From Avimonas intestinalis (GTDB lineage Bacteria > Bacillota > Clostridia > Oscillospirales > Acutalibacteraceae): DNA of 17,649 nucleotides. Positions 1 to 7,688 of this stretch are shown in pieces; the stretch's first letter is position 1; each line of letters starts with the position of its first letter. The stretch spans positions 1 to 17,649 of the forward strand of contig CAJFID010000041.1 of NCBI GenBank assembly GCA_904380375.1. The letters are read 5' to 3'. The notes below the pieces were generated by a model. That model worked only from the letters and a program-made list of their open reading frames with translations. It searched no databases and was not told the origin of the DNA. The translations under genes and the position numbers were made by a program.

Positions 1-98
1 GGCCTTCCAGCGCCTCTGCTTTGCTATACCCTTTTTGAATCATCTTTTTTCGCCACCACCATCCTTTTTGCGGCTTGACTTCTTATAGTTAATCTTTC
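1..98. other. Unassigned T-rich edge sequence that interrupts lepB
   Basis: This stretch is rich in T runs and does not continue the signal peptidase reading frame that opens at about 98. The lepB frame meets a TAG at 86-88. On the minus strand a short open frame begins with ATG at about 42 and runs off the left edge, but it is too short to identify. The sequence could be the end of an inserted element, a genuine gene disruption, or a chimeric contig end. Confidence 0.5.
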
Positions 99-100
99 AG

Positions 101-337
101 GTGATGCTGAACGGCCGTCTGCTCAAGGAGGAATACGCCGTCGGCCAAACCCTGCCGCGGGATTTTGGAACCGGCACCCGCACCATCCCGGAGGGCTACG
201 TCATGGTCTTGGGGGATAACCGGGAAAATTCCCGGGACAGCCGCTGCCGGGAAATCGGGCTGATCCCCGAAGAAGCGATTTCGGGGCGGGTGCTGTTTCG
301 TTTTTACCCGTTGGAGCGTGCCGGCTGGATCCGCTGA
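101..337 (+). CDS. lepB: Signal peptidase I, C-terminal fragment (5' part missing)
   Basis: Type I signal peptidases (family S26) are membrane serine proteases that remove Sec signal peptides outside the cytoplasmic membrane. The visible 78 residues contain the conserved box E motif GDNRENSRDSR, followed by a typical C-terminal stretch ending in a G-R-V-L-F-R-F-Y-P segment. The N-terminal membrane anchor, the catalytic Ser (box B) and the catalytic Lys (box D) are absent. An in-frame stop at 86-88 precedes the conserved part, so the annotated first codon (GTG at 101) is probably internal rather than a start. The position just upstream of rbgA matches the usual Firmicutes order rplS-lepB-rbgA-rnhB. 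Either the gene is truncated here or the first ~98 bases do not belong to this locus. Confidence 0.85.
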   Translation: MMLNGRLLKEEYAVGQTLPRDFGTGTRTIPEGYVMVLGDNRENSRDSRCREIGLIPEEAISGRVLFRFYPLERAGWIR

Positions 338-400
338 CGGGCCCGGACGCTGCGGCGGAAAAACGGAAAGCAACAAAGCGCAAATATAAAGGGGAATGGC

Positions 401-1267
401 ATGGACAAGCAGCAGACAATGGGGAATATCCAATGGTTCCCGGGACATATGACCAAAACCAGACGGAAGATGCAGGCCAGCCTGCCCCTGGTCGATATGG
501 TGGTGGAGATCCTTGACGCCCGGATCCCGGTGAGCAGCCGGAATCCGGATATCAACGCCTTGATTGCCGGAAAACCGCGCGTGGTGATTATGAACAAGGC
601 GGATATTGCCGACGAAACGGCGACCGCCGCCTGGATCCGGGCAATGGCCGGGGAGGGGACCGCCGCACTGGGGATGGACTGCAAAAGCGGGAGGGGCGTG
701 AAGGCTTTTCCCACCCTGGTGCGCCAGGTATTGGCCGAGCGTCTCGCCCAGTGGAAGGAAAAGGGCATGGTTAATCGCCCCATCCGGATGATGGTGGTGG
801 GGATTCCCAATTCGGGAAAATCCTCCTTTATCAACCGCATAGCGCGCGGCGGCAAGGCGAAAGTGGAGGACCGCCCCGGCGTCACCCGCGGCAATCAATG
901 GTATACCACGCCGGAGGGGTTCCAGTTGCTCGATACCCCGGGCGTCCTTTGGCCGAAATTTGAGGATCAGACGGCGGCGCAGCATCTGGCGTATACCGGC
1001 GCGATCCGGGACGAGGTTTTGGACAGCGAAGAACTGGCCTGCGGGCTCCTGGCCATTTTGGGGGCGCAGTACCCCGATTTGCTCCGGGAAAGGTACAAGC
1101 TTTCGGGGGAGCTGGAGGGGGACAGCTGGGAGCTGCTTCAGCAGATCGGCCGCAAGCGGGGGATGCTGGTCGCCGGCGGCGAAGTCAACACGGAGCGGGC
1201 GGCCATTATGCTGCTGGATGAATTCCGGGCCGGCAAGCTCGGCCGCATCACCCTCGAACGGCCGTAA
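401..1267 (+). CDS. rbgA: Ribosome biogenesis GTPase RbgA (YlqF)
   Basis: This is a circularly permuted GTPase of 288 residues that acts in late 50S ribosomal subunit assembly in Firmicutes. The permuted motif order is visible: the N-terminal family signature WFPGHM at 12-17, G4 NKAD at 65-68, then G1 GIPNSGKSS at 134-142, a G2 region around PGVTRG at 159-164, and G3 DTPG at 178-181. A C-terminal helical domain follows. The length fits the family. The chosen ATG has AAAGGGGA about five bases upstream; an alternative ATG lies six codons in. It follows the lepB fragment by 63 bases and precedes rnhB, a standard Firmicutes arrangement. Confidence 0.96.
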   Translation: MDKQQTMGNIQWFPGHMTKTRRKMQASLPLVDMVVEILDARIPVSSRNPDINALIAGKPRVVIMNKADIADETATAAWIRAMAGEGTAALGMDCKSGRGVKAFPTLVRQVLAERLAQWKEKGMVNRPIRMMVVGIPNSGKSSFINRIARGGKAKVEDRPGVTRGNQWYTTPEGFQLLDTPGVLWPKFEDQTAAQHLAYTGAIRDEVLDSEELACGLLAILGAQYPDLLRERYKLSGELEGDSWELLQQIGRKRGMLVAGGEVNTERAAIMLLDEFRAGKLGRITLERP

Positions 1268-1324
1268 AGGCACCCGGTGACAACGGCCGGCCGTCAGCCT
1301 ATAAGAGGAAAGGAACGAATTTCG

Positions 1325-2017
1325 ATGAAAAGTGCGGCAGGGCCGCTGTGCTCGAATTACGACTATGACCGCGCCATCTACGCGGAGGGCTACCGCACGG
1401 TCTGCGGGGTAGACGAGGCGGGCCGCGGCCCTCTGGCCGGCCCGGTTTTTGCCGCCGCGGTGATCCTTAATCCGGAAAAGGAGATCGCCGGCCTGAACGA
1501 TTCCAAGAAGCTGAGCGAAAAGAAACGGGAAGCACTGTATGGGGAGATCTGCTCTCAGGCCGTCGCATGGTCGGTCGCCAGCGCTTCGGTGGAGGAGATT
1601 GAATCGCTGAACATCCTGCAAGCCTCCCTGCTGGCAATGCGGCGCGCGGTGAACGGCCTGTCCGTCCGTCCGGATCTGGTCCTGGTGGACGGGAACCGGG
1701 CCCCGTCCGGCCTTGTTGAGCCGGTGCGCACGATTGTGAAGGGGGATGCCTTGTCCGCCTCTATCGGGGCGGCTTCCATCCTGGCGAAGGTCAGCCGTGA
1801 CCGGCTGATGCGGGAGCTGGATGCGCAGTATCCACAGTATCAATTTGCCCGGCATAAGGGATATGGTACCGCCCTGCACATCGCTATGCTCCGGGAATAC
1901 GGGCCGTCCCCTGTCCATCGGCCGAGCTTTTTGACAAAGCTGCTTTCGGCCCCGGCGGGAACGGCAAAGCCTGCCGCCCAAAAGGCGGCTTCTGACGGAG
2001 AGGGAAGGGGAGACTGA
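1325..2017 (+). CDS. rnhB: Ribonuclease HII
   Basis: RNase HII cleaves the RNA strand of RNA/DNA hybrids and starts removal of misincorporated ribonucleotides. Counting from the chosen start, the active-site block GVDEAGRGPLAG gives D30 and E31, LVLVDGN gives D122, and VKGDALSASIGAASILAK gives D141, consistent with the DEDD metal-binding set. The frame is open further upstream to a GTG at 1277, but the ATG at 1325 has GGAAAGGA about ten bases before it and gives a 230-residue protein. The C-terminal ~25 residues are Ala/Gly-rich and probably disordered. The stop lies one base before the yraN start, so the two are likely translated from one message. Confidence 0.95.
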   Translation: MKSAAGPLCSNYDYDRAIYAEGYRTVCGVDEAGRGPLAGPVFAAAVILNPEKEIAGLNDSKKLSEKKREALYGEICSQAVAWSVASASVEEIESLNILQASLLAMRRAVNGLSVRPDLVLVDGNRAPSGLVEPVRTIVKGDALSASIGAASILAKVSRDRLMRELDAQYPQYQFARHKGYGTALHIAMLREYGPSPVHRPSFLTKLLSAPAGTAKPAAQKAASDGEGRGD

Positions 2018-2018
2018 C

Positions 2019-2405
2019 ATGGCCGGTGTTTCCAAGGGGGCCGCAGGCGAGGTGCTGGCGGCCCGTTTTTTGCGGGAAAAGGGCTATGATATTTTTGCCG
2101 CGAACTATTCCTCCCGCTTCGGGGAAATCGACCTCATCGCCGCTAAGGAGCCTTTTTTGGCGTTTGTCGAGGTCAAAACACGCAGCGAGGACGCGCTGTA
2201 TACGCCGGCGCAAGCGGTAACGCCGGAAAAGCAGCGGCGGATTCTGAAGACCGCGATGCTGTACCTACAGCAGTGCCCGTCGTCCCTCCAGCCCCGTTTT
2301 GACGTGATAGAGGTCATCACCCGCAAAGGGCGGCCTCTGGAAGCCGTGGAAATCAACCACCTGCAGGGGGCGTTTGAGGCCGGGGAGCTCTCCGCCGCTT
2401 TTTAA
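2019..2405 (+). CDS. YraN family protein (UPF0102, nuclease-like fold)
   Basis: This 128-residue protein belongs to UPF0102, a widespread family with an endonuclease-like fold whose cellular role is unsettled. The hallmark is present: FGEIDLIA at 34-41 followed by AFVEVKTR at 48-55, giving the E/D...E-x-K pattern (E36, D38, E51, K53) of Holliday-junction-resolvase-like nucleases. An N-terminal G-x-x-GE-x-x-A helix also fits the family. The start ATG is one base after the rnhB stop and is preceded by GGAAGGGGAG inside the rnhB 3' end. Pairing with rnhB is common in bacteria and suggests a nucleic-acid maintenance role, which is inference. Confidence 0.9.
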   Translation: MAGVSKGAAGEVLAARFLREKGYDIFAANYSSRFGEIDLIAAKEPFLAFVEVKTRSEDALYTPAQAVTPEKQRRILKTAMLYLQQCPSSLQPRFDVIEVITRKGRPLEAVEINHLQGAFEAGELSAAF

Positions 2406-2589
2406 GCCGGCGCCATGGCCGCCGCATGATCCGCCGCCAGCTGGTTCATTCGGCTTGTCCCGGCTGTTGAGAAAGCGGACAGCCTGCGGCCGCATAATTC
2501 CCCCGCTTTCCCCGTATATTGCTTCGGAGTCGGGAAAAGGGGATCCATTTTCCCGGCCCAGAATGGCGTCGGAAAGGGCGGGATCGGTC

Positions 2590-3510
2590 ATGCGGCTATT
2601 CGATTTGCATTGCGACACCTTGTATGAGTGCTATACCACCAAGCAGAACCTGCTGAGCAACCGGCTTCAGCTGGATTTGCTGCGCGGCCTGTGGAACCGG
2701 GAGGGCTGGGTCCAGGCGTTCGCCGTCTGGATGCCGGATACCCTCCGGGGCCGGGAGGCGTATGAGCAATGCCTGCGTATCCTTGCGTTCGCCAGGCAGC
2801 AGGCACAGCTTTACAATGAGCAGATGCTGCTAGTGCAGTCCCCCGAAGACATCCGGCGGGCCCTCGCTTCCCGCCGGTGCGCTGCCATCCTGACGGTGGA
2901 GGGCGGCTCCGCCTTGGCTGGGCGATTGGAAGCGCTGGATACATTGGCATCCGCCGGTGTAAAGGCAATCACCATTACGTGGAATGGCGAGAACGAATTA
3001 GGCTGCGGCTCCGGCAGCGGGAAAGACGACGGTCTGACCGCTTTGGGAAAAAAGGCGGTGCGCCGGATGGAAGAGCTGGGAATCCTGCCGGATGTATCCC
3101 ATTTGAACGAGCACGGGTTCTGGGACGTTCTGGAGCACACCGATGGCCCCGTGATTGCCAGCCATTCGCTTTCCGCTGCGGTCCATCCCCATCCCCGGAA
3201 TTTGAGCGATGCGCAGTTTACCGCCTTGGTCCAGCGGGGCGGCCTGGTCGGCCTGAACCTCTGCGCCGAGCATCTTGGCGGACAAAGCTTTGAGCGGCTG
3301 GAGCGCCACCTGGCCCATTATCTGTCCTTGGGCGGGGAGCGGGCGGTAGCCTTCGGCTGTGACCTGGACGGGACGTCCCTTCCGCCGGAGTGGGAGGGGA
3401 TTGCCGTTATTGACCGGATTTACGATGGGTTGCTCCGTAAAAATTATAAGGAAAAATTTCTCGACCGGCTGTTTTTCGGCAATTGTTACGATTTTTTTAC
3501 GGAGCATTGA
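2590..3510 (+). CDS. Membrane dipeptidase-type zinc dipeptidase (peptidase M19)
   Basis: This is a 306-residue member of the renal dipeptidase family M19, which hydrolyses dipeptides with a binuclear zinc centre. The ligands are visible in order: H7 and D9 in DLHCDTL, E104 in TVEGG, H171 in DVSHLNE, and H192 in ASHSLS. FGCDLDGT near the C-terminus is also typical. The frame stays open about 72 codons upstream, but that part is Pro/Ser-rich and unlike the family. The ATG at 2590 starts directly at the conserved MRLFDLHCDT segment, although its ribosome binding site (GGAAAGGGCGGG) is not ideal. No signal peptide or membrane segment is seen, so it is likely cytoplasmic. The substrate cannot be read from sequence. 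Confidence 0.93.
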   Translation: MRLFDLHCDTLYECYTTKQNLLSNRLQLDLLRGLWNREGWVQAFAVWMPDTLRGREAYEQCLRILAFARQQAQLYNEQMLLVQSPEDIRRALASRRCAAILTVEGGSALAGRLEALDTLASAGVKAITITWNGENELGCGSGSGKDDGLTALGKKAVRRMEELGILPDVSHLNEHGFWDVLEHTDGPVIASHSLSAAVHPHPRNLSDAQFTALVQRGGLVGLNLCAEHLGGQSFERLERHLAHYLSLGGERAVAFGCDLDGTSLPPEWEGIAVIDRIYDGLLRKNYKEKFLDRLFFGNCYDFFTEH

Positions 3511-3573
3511 CAGCCCTTGCGCTCCTTTGACTTTTCGTTTAATATTAAGAGCAAGGAAAAACTATACCGATTC

Positions 3574-3638
3574 AGGAGGAAAACGTCCGTGCGCTTCCTC
3601 CTCAAGCGGCGATTGGCCGTCCCCGGCGACGGGGACGG
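3574..3638 (+). promoter_or_regulatory. Two tandem hairpins in the thrC leader
   Basis: AGGAGGAA at 3574-3581 pairs perfectly with TTCCTCCT at 3595-3602. CCGTCCCC at 3617-3624 pairs perfectly with GGGGACGG at 3631-3638. The first hairpin contains the only strong Shine-Dalgarno-like sequence of the leader, in its 5' arm, and a GTG codon in its loop. This could modulate translation of the short frame that runs into thrC. No T-box or known riboswitch motif was recognised. Confidence 0.4.
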
Positions 3639-3660
3639 GACAGGAGTGAAGCAGTTATGA
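3589..3660 (+). CDS. Possible 23-codon leader frame overlapping the thrC start
   Basis: A short frame begins with GTG nine bases after AGGAGG and ends with TGA at 3658-3660, overlapping the thrC ATG as ATGA. It would encode a 23-residue basic then Gly/Asp-rich peptide (beginning VRFLLKRRLAV). This geometry is typical of translational coupling. The peptide has a single Thr, so it is not a classical threonine attenuator peptide. It could be a chance frame, or coupling in which ribosomes finishing here re-initiate on thrC. Confidence 0.3.
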   Translation: MRFLLKRRLAVPGDGDGTGVKQL

Positions 3661-5156
3661 GGTATCACAGCACACGGGACCGCAGCATTTCGGTCTCTTC
3701 CGCGCAGGCGATCACACAGGGGATCTCCAAGGAAGGGGGCCTTTTTGTCCCGGAGTCCATACCGCCCATTACCGAGGAGGAGCTCGCCGCGCTGGTTGAT
3801 CAGCCGTATGTGCAGCGGGCTGCCGCTGTCCTCTCCAAATATCTCACCGATTTTACCCCGCAGGAGGTGCAGGAGTGCGCGGCCCTCGCCTATACAAAAG
3901 AGCGTTTCCGCTCCCCGGAGATCGCGCCTCTGCGCACTTTGGAGGATGGGGTGGAGATCCTGGAGCTTTGGCATGGACCCACCTGCGCCTTTAAGGATAT
4001 GGCCTTGCAGATCCTGCCTCACCTAATGCGGGTTTCCGCCGGCAAGACGGCGGGTGGGAAAACCATCATCATCCTGGTGGCCACTTCCGGCGACACCGGC
4101 AAGGCGGCTCTGGAGGGCTTCCGGGATGCGCCCGACACCCGCATCCTGGTCTTTTACCCGCAGGACGGCGTCAGCCCAATGCAGAAGCTGCAGATGATCA
4201 CCCAGGAAGGGGAAAACGTGGCGGTATGCGCCATCCGCGGGAACTTTGACGACGCGCAGTCCGGCGTCAAGGCGATCTTTACCGATCCGGAGGTTGCCGC
4301 GCAGTTGGTGAAAAACGGGATGATGTTTTCCAGCGCCAATTCCATCAATTGGGGCCGGCTGGTGCCGCAGATCGTCTATTATGTTTCCGCGTACTGCGAC
4401 CTCCTCAGGAAAGGCACCGTCACGATGGGGGAGCCGATCAACGTCGTAGTGCCCACCGGGAATTTCGGGAACATCCTCGCTGCTTACTATGCGCGGGAGA
4501 TGGGGCTCCCGATCGCTAAGCTGATCTGTGCTTCCAACGAAAACCGGGTGCTGACCGATTTCATAGAAACCGGCGTATACGACCGCAACCGCGCATTCCA
4601 TACGACGACTTCACCCTCAATGGACATCCTGATTTCCTCCAACCTTGAGCGGCTGCTGTATGCGCTGTCCGGGCAGGACGACGAGGAAATCCGCCGGCTG
4701 ATGGAAAGCCTGAAAACCGAGGGCCGGTATACGGTCCCGGACGCCATGCACGAACAGATCCGCCGCCTTTTTGCGGCGGGAAGCTGCGACGACCGCCGGA
4801 CGGCTCAAACCATCCGGGAGGTGTATGAGAAGTTTGGCTACCTGCTTGACACCCACACCGCGGTAGCGGCGGCGGTATACGAGGATTACCGCCGCAAAAC
4901 CGGGGACGCGACCCCGACGGTGATCGTTTCAACGGCCAATCCCTACAAATTTTCCAGCGCCGTGCTTGCCGCCGTCAGCGGGCCGTCCGACGCAGGCGAG
5001 TTTGAAAAGGTGGACCTGCTGCACCAGGCTACCGGCTGCGAGGTGCCGGCGCCGCTCGCCGGCCTGCGCGGAAAAACCCCGCGGTTTACCCAGGTATGTA
5101 ACCGCGCGGATATGCGGCAGGCCGTCTATGACCTCCTGCATATCAACGCGCAGTGA
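3657..5156 (+). CDS. thrC: Threonine synthase
   Basis: This PLP enzyme converts O-phosphohomoserine to threonine, the last step of threonine synthesis. The 499-residue length and N-terminal segment (MRYHSTRD, then SKEGGLFVPE at 24-33) mark the long form of the family seen in enterobacteria, yeast and many Firmicutes. The PLP-binding Lys is K113 in HGPTCAFKDMALQ. SGDTGKAA at 144-151 and PTGNFGNILAAYYA bind the cofactor phosphate and substrate. The start ATG overlaps the stop of a short leader frame and has AGGAG ten bases upstream. It is not next to hom or thrB in this window. It converges on the DUF1540 gene with only four bases between the two stops. Confidence 0.97.
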   Translation: MRYHSTRDRSISVSSAQAITQGISKEGGLFVPESIPPITEEELAALVDQPYVQRAAAVLSKYLTDFTPQEVQECAALAYTKERFRSPEIAPLRTLEDGVEILELWHGPTCAFKDMALQILPHLMRVSAGKTAGGKTIIILVATSGDTGKAALEGFRDAPDTRILVFYPQDGVSPMQKLQMITQEGENVAVCAIRGNFDDAQSGVKAIFTDPEVAAQLVKNGMMFSSANSINWGRLVPQIVYYVSAYCDLLRKGTVTMGEPINVVVPTGNFGNILAAYYAREMGLPIAKLICASNENRVLTDFIETGVYDRNRAFHTTTSPSMDILISSNLERLLYALSGQDDEEIRRLMESLKTEGRYTVPDAMHEQIRRLFAAGSCDDRRTAQTIREVYEKFGYLLDTHTAVAAAVYEDYRRKTGDATPTVIVSTANPYKFSSAVLAAVSGPSDAGEFEKVDLLHQATGCEVPAPLAGLRGKTPRFTQVCNRADMRQAVYDLLHINAQ

Positions 5157-5160
5157 AAGG

Positions 5161-5343
5161 TTATCGGCCGCTTGGCTTAAAGCTTGCGCAAGCGGTGTCG
5201 TTGCTGCTGATCGCGTGAGCCGGCCCCACATGGATTTTGTTTGCCGCACAGGCGTTTTTCCCATCGTGGTAGGCACAGTTTTTCACATCGCAGTATACGA
5301 CCGGGCTGGGGCATTCGCTTTTTTCGTCTTTGAACAGCTCCAT
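5161..5343 (-). CDS. DUF1540 domain cysteine-rich small protein
   Basis: This 60-residue protein is encoded opposite to its neighbours. Its pattern is C-x5-C-x4-C-x-Y-H...C, then A-N-K-I-x-V, then a final D-T-A-C-x-S-F, matching DUF1540. The family is found mainly in Clostridia and Bacilli, and the cysteines suggest a small metal-binding or disulfide-linked fold; the function is unknown. GGAG lies about nine bases before the ATG. Its 5' end is divergent from the metallophosphoesterase gene and its 3' end faces thrC with no room for a separate terminator. Confidence 0.85.
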   Translation of the reverse strand: MELFKDEKSECPSPVVYCDVKNCAYHDGKNACAANKIHVGPAHAISSNDTACASFKPSGR

Positions 5344-5379
5344 GTCCTATCGCTCCTTTCGCATCTATCGTTGCCATCT

Positions 5380-5409
5380 TTGGCCAAATCTTGCACGAAA
5401 ATCTATATT
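5380..5409 (+). promoter_or_regulatory. Possible promoter of the metallophosphoesterase gene
   Basis: TTGGCC at 5380-5385 and TATATT at 5404-5409 are separated by 18 bases, about 20 bases before the ATG at 5430. This lies in the 86-base gap between two divergent genes, where a promoter is expected. The -35 match is modest. Confidence 0.3.
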
Positions 5410-5429
5410 TCTTAAAAAAGGAGCCGGAA

Positions 5430-6116
5430 ATGTCGCTGTATACAATCGCGGATACCCATCTTTCCCTGGGGACCGATAAGCCGATGGACGTTTTTCACGG
5501 CTGGGACAATTATGTCGAGCGGCTGGAGAACAACTGGCGTGCGTTGGTAGCTCCAGAGGATACCGTCGTGATTGCCGGCGATATCTCTTGGGCGATGGGC
5601 CTTTCGCAGACGGCGGCAGATTTCGCTTTCCTGGATTCATTGCCGGGGCGGAAGCTTTTGTTCAAAGGCAACCATGACTATTGGTGGACGACCCGCCGCA
5701 AAATGGACGATTTCCTGGCGGCGCAGGGTTTTTCCACTCTCCGGATCGTCCATAACGATGCCTGGGCCGTCGACGGCTTTGCCGTCTGCGGCACCCGAGG
5801 ATGGTTTTACGACGCCGAAGAGGACGCCGACCGCAAGGTTCTGCTGCGGGAGGTGGGGCGGCTTCACCGCTCGATTGACGCAGCGGAGCAAATCGGCGGG
5901 GAGCCGGTCGTCTTCCTGCATTACCCTCCGGTCATGGGAGAGGCGGAATGCCCGGAAATCATGAACGTTCTCCGGGAGCGGGGGATCCGCCGCTGCTATT
6001 ACGGCCATATCCATGGGCCGGCGGCTAAAAAGGTGCCGGTGCGTACTATAGATGGGATCACCCTGCAGCTCGTATCCTGCGACGCCGTTGGTTTTATGCC
6101 TGTTTTGGTGCGTTAA
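5430..6116 (+). CDS. Calcineurin-like metallophosphoesterase (DR1119-like)
   Basis: This 228-residue phosphoesterase has all the binuclear metal motifs: D8-T-H10, GDIS with D51, GNHDYWW with N81/H82, LHYPP with H164, and YGHIHG with H193/H195. The KPMDVFHGWDNY segment and the D-I-S-W-A block resemble the DR1119-type subgroup, whose substrates are not established. No signal peptide is visible, so it is probably cytoplasmic. The frame is open to 5391, but the ATG at 5430 is preceded by AAAGGAG at good spacing and starts at the first conserved strand. It stands alone between a divergent small gene and the tig promoter. Confidence 0.93.
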   Translation: MSLYTIADTHLSLGTDKPMDVFHGWDNYVERLENNWRALVAPEDTVVIAGDISWAMGLSQTAADFAFLDSLPGRKLLFKGNHDYWWTTRRKMDDFLAAQGFSTLRIVHNDAWAVDGFAVCGTRGWFYDAEEDADRKVLLREVGRLHRSIDAAEQIGGEPVVFLHYPPVMGEAECPEIMNVLRERGIRRCYYGHIHGPAAKKVPVRTIDGITLQLVSCDAVGFMPVLVR

Positions 6117-6202
6117 AGCGGCGGCCTGTAGCGGAAAATCCCCGGAAAGCCATATTTTTGAAGGGTTTTTTTGAAAAAAGGATAGCGCATTTCCATCCTA
6201 TA

Positions 6203-6211
6203 TGCTATAAT
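6203..6211 (+). promoter_or_regulatory. Extended -10 promoter upstream of tig
   Basis: TGCTATAAT (6203-6211) is a perfect extended -10 element (TGnTATAAT), 39 bases before the tig ATG. The -35 region at 17-base spacing (TAGCGC) is poor, which is usual for extended -10 promoters. The flanking sequence is AT-rich. Confidence 0.65.
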
Positions 6212-6250
6212 CTTTTGTATTGCGTTATCGTATAAACAGGAGGAAGTAAA

Positions 6251-7537
6251 ATGAGTTTGAAATCAGCCAACAAAATTGATACCAACCGCGTAGAGCTGGA
6301 AGTAGCCGTCAGCCCGGAGGATTTTGAAGCGGCTGTCAGCAAGGCCTATAAAAAGAATATCAAAAGGATGAACGTCCCCGGCTTCCGTAAAGGCAAGGCT
6401 CCCCGCCATCTGGTAGAGAAGATGTACGGCACCGGTGTTTTCTATGAGGACGCCGTCAACGACCTGTATCCCAAGGCGCTGGACGAAGCGATCAGCGAAT
6501 CGGGCTATGAGTATGTCGAGGACAAGATTGACCTGGACGTCGTGACGGTCGGCAAGGACGAGGGCCTGGTCTTTAAGGCGGCCATCACTGTCAAGCCGGA
6601 AGTAGAGGTGGGCGAATACAAGGGCCTAAAAGCGGATAAAAAGATCGAGGAAGTCACCGAAGAGGACGTCGCCAAGGAGCTGGAGAAGCTGCAGGACCGC
6701 AATTCCCGCCTGGTGGCTGTGGAGGGCCGTGCGGCGCAGAACGGCGATACCGTGACCTTTGACTTTGAAGGCTTTGTGGACGACCAGCCGTTTGAGGGCG
6801 GCAAGGCGGAGAATTATACCCTGACTCTGGGCTCCGGCCAGTTCATCCCCGGGTTTGAGGAGCAGATCGTCGGGAAAAATACCGACGACGAATTTGATGT
6901 GAATGTCACCTTCCCTGAAGATTACCACGCAGAAGAGCTCAAAGGCAAGCCTGCGGTTTTCAAGTGCAAGCTGCACGAGATCAAGGCCCGGGAGCTGCCG
7001 GAGCTCAACGACGATTTTGCGAAGGATGTCAGCGAATTTGATACGTTAGATGAGCTGAAGGCCGATCTGAAAGCGAAGCTGGAGCATCGCCGCGAGCATG
7101 AGGCGGAGGATGCGTTTGAATCCCAGCTGGTTGAGCAGCTGATCGGCGGCCTGAAGGCCGAAATCCCTGAGGCGATGTTTGAACGCCGGGTGGACGAGAG
7201 CGTGCGGGAATTTGAATACCGCCTGCAGGCGCAGGGCCTGAACCTTGATACCTATCTTCAGTATACCGGTATGGACATGGATGCCTTCCGCAAGGGCTTC
7301 CGCGAGCAGGCGGAGAAGCAGGTCAAGCTCCGCCTGGCGCTGGAAAAGATCGCTTCGCTGGAAGAAATTGTTCCCACAGAAGAGGAGCTCGATGCGGAAT
7401 ACGCGAAGATGGCGGAGCAGTACAAGATGGACGTTGAAAAGGTCAAGGCCTTTGTCCCGGCGAAGGATCTGTCGAAGGATCTCGCCGTTGGCAAGGCGAT
7501 GGATCTTGTCAAGGAAGCCGCGGCGGTGAACGCCTGA
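6251..7537 (+). CDS. tig: Trigger factor
   Basis: Trigger factor is the ribosome-bound chaperone and peptidyl-prolyl isomerase that meets nascent chains at the exit tunnel. The 428-residue length is standard. The N-terminal ribosome-docking signature GFRKGKAP is at 44-51. The FKBP-like domain spans roughly 165-245 (NGDTVTFDFEGF, then GSGQFIPGFEEQIVG). A long charged helical C-terminal domain follows, ending in ...KEAAAVNA. AGGAGG lies eight bases before the ATG, and an extended -10 promoter is just upstream. It heads a block with clpP, clpX and lon, the usual Firmicutes clustering of folding and proteolysis genes. Confidence 0.98.
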   Translation: MSLKSANKIDTNRVELEVAVSPEDFEAAVSKAYKKNIKRMNVPGFRKGKAPRHLVEKMYGTGVFYEDAVNDLYPKALDEAISESGYEYVEDKIDLDVVTVGKDEGLVFKAAITVKPEVEVGEYKGLKADKKIEEVTEEDVAKELEKLQDRNSRLVAVEGRAAQNGDTVTFDFEGFVDDQPFEGGKAENYTLTLGSGQFIPGFEEQIVGKNTDDEFDVNVTFPEDYHAEELKGKPAVFKCKLHEIKARELPELNDDFAKDVSEFDTLDELKADLKAKLEHRREHEAEDAFESQLVEQLIGGLKAEIPEAMFERRVDESVREFEYRLQAQGLNLDTYLQYTGMDMDAFRKGFREQAEKQVKLRLALEKIASLEEIVPTEEELDAEYAKMAEQYKMDVEKVKAFVPAKDLSKDLAVGKAMDLVKEAAAVNA

Positions 7538-7688
7538 TCGTCCTCAGCAGCTGTGGCCGGACAGTCGGCCCGACGTGGTGGGATGCAAGAAAAATTCGGA
7601 CAATTCCGTTAAACGGGTATTTTGCGGCAATACTACATTGTCTTTGTCTTTCTTTTGCAGAGAGATTCTTTTAGAAAGGTTGAGTGCT

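Noticed and set aside
89..2035. A 648-codon open frame on the minus strand
   Set aside because: It is antisense to lepB, rbgA and rnhB, which have clear family motifs. The translation is rich in Arg, Pro, His and Gln with no domain pattern, as expected of a GC-rich shadow frame.
3511..3656. T-box or vegetative promoter before thrC
   Set aside because: TTGACA at 3507-3512 and TTGACT at 3527-3532 have no -10 at proper spacing, and no T-box sequence (AGGGTGG with the usual antiterminator) was found.
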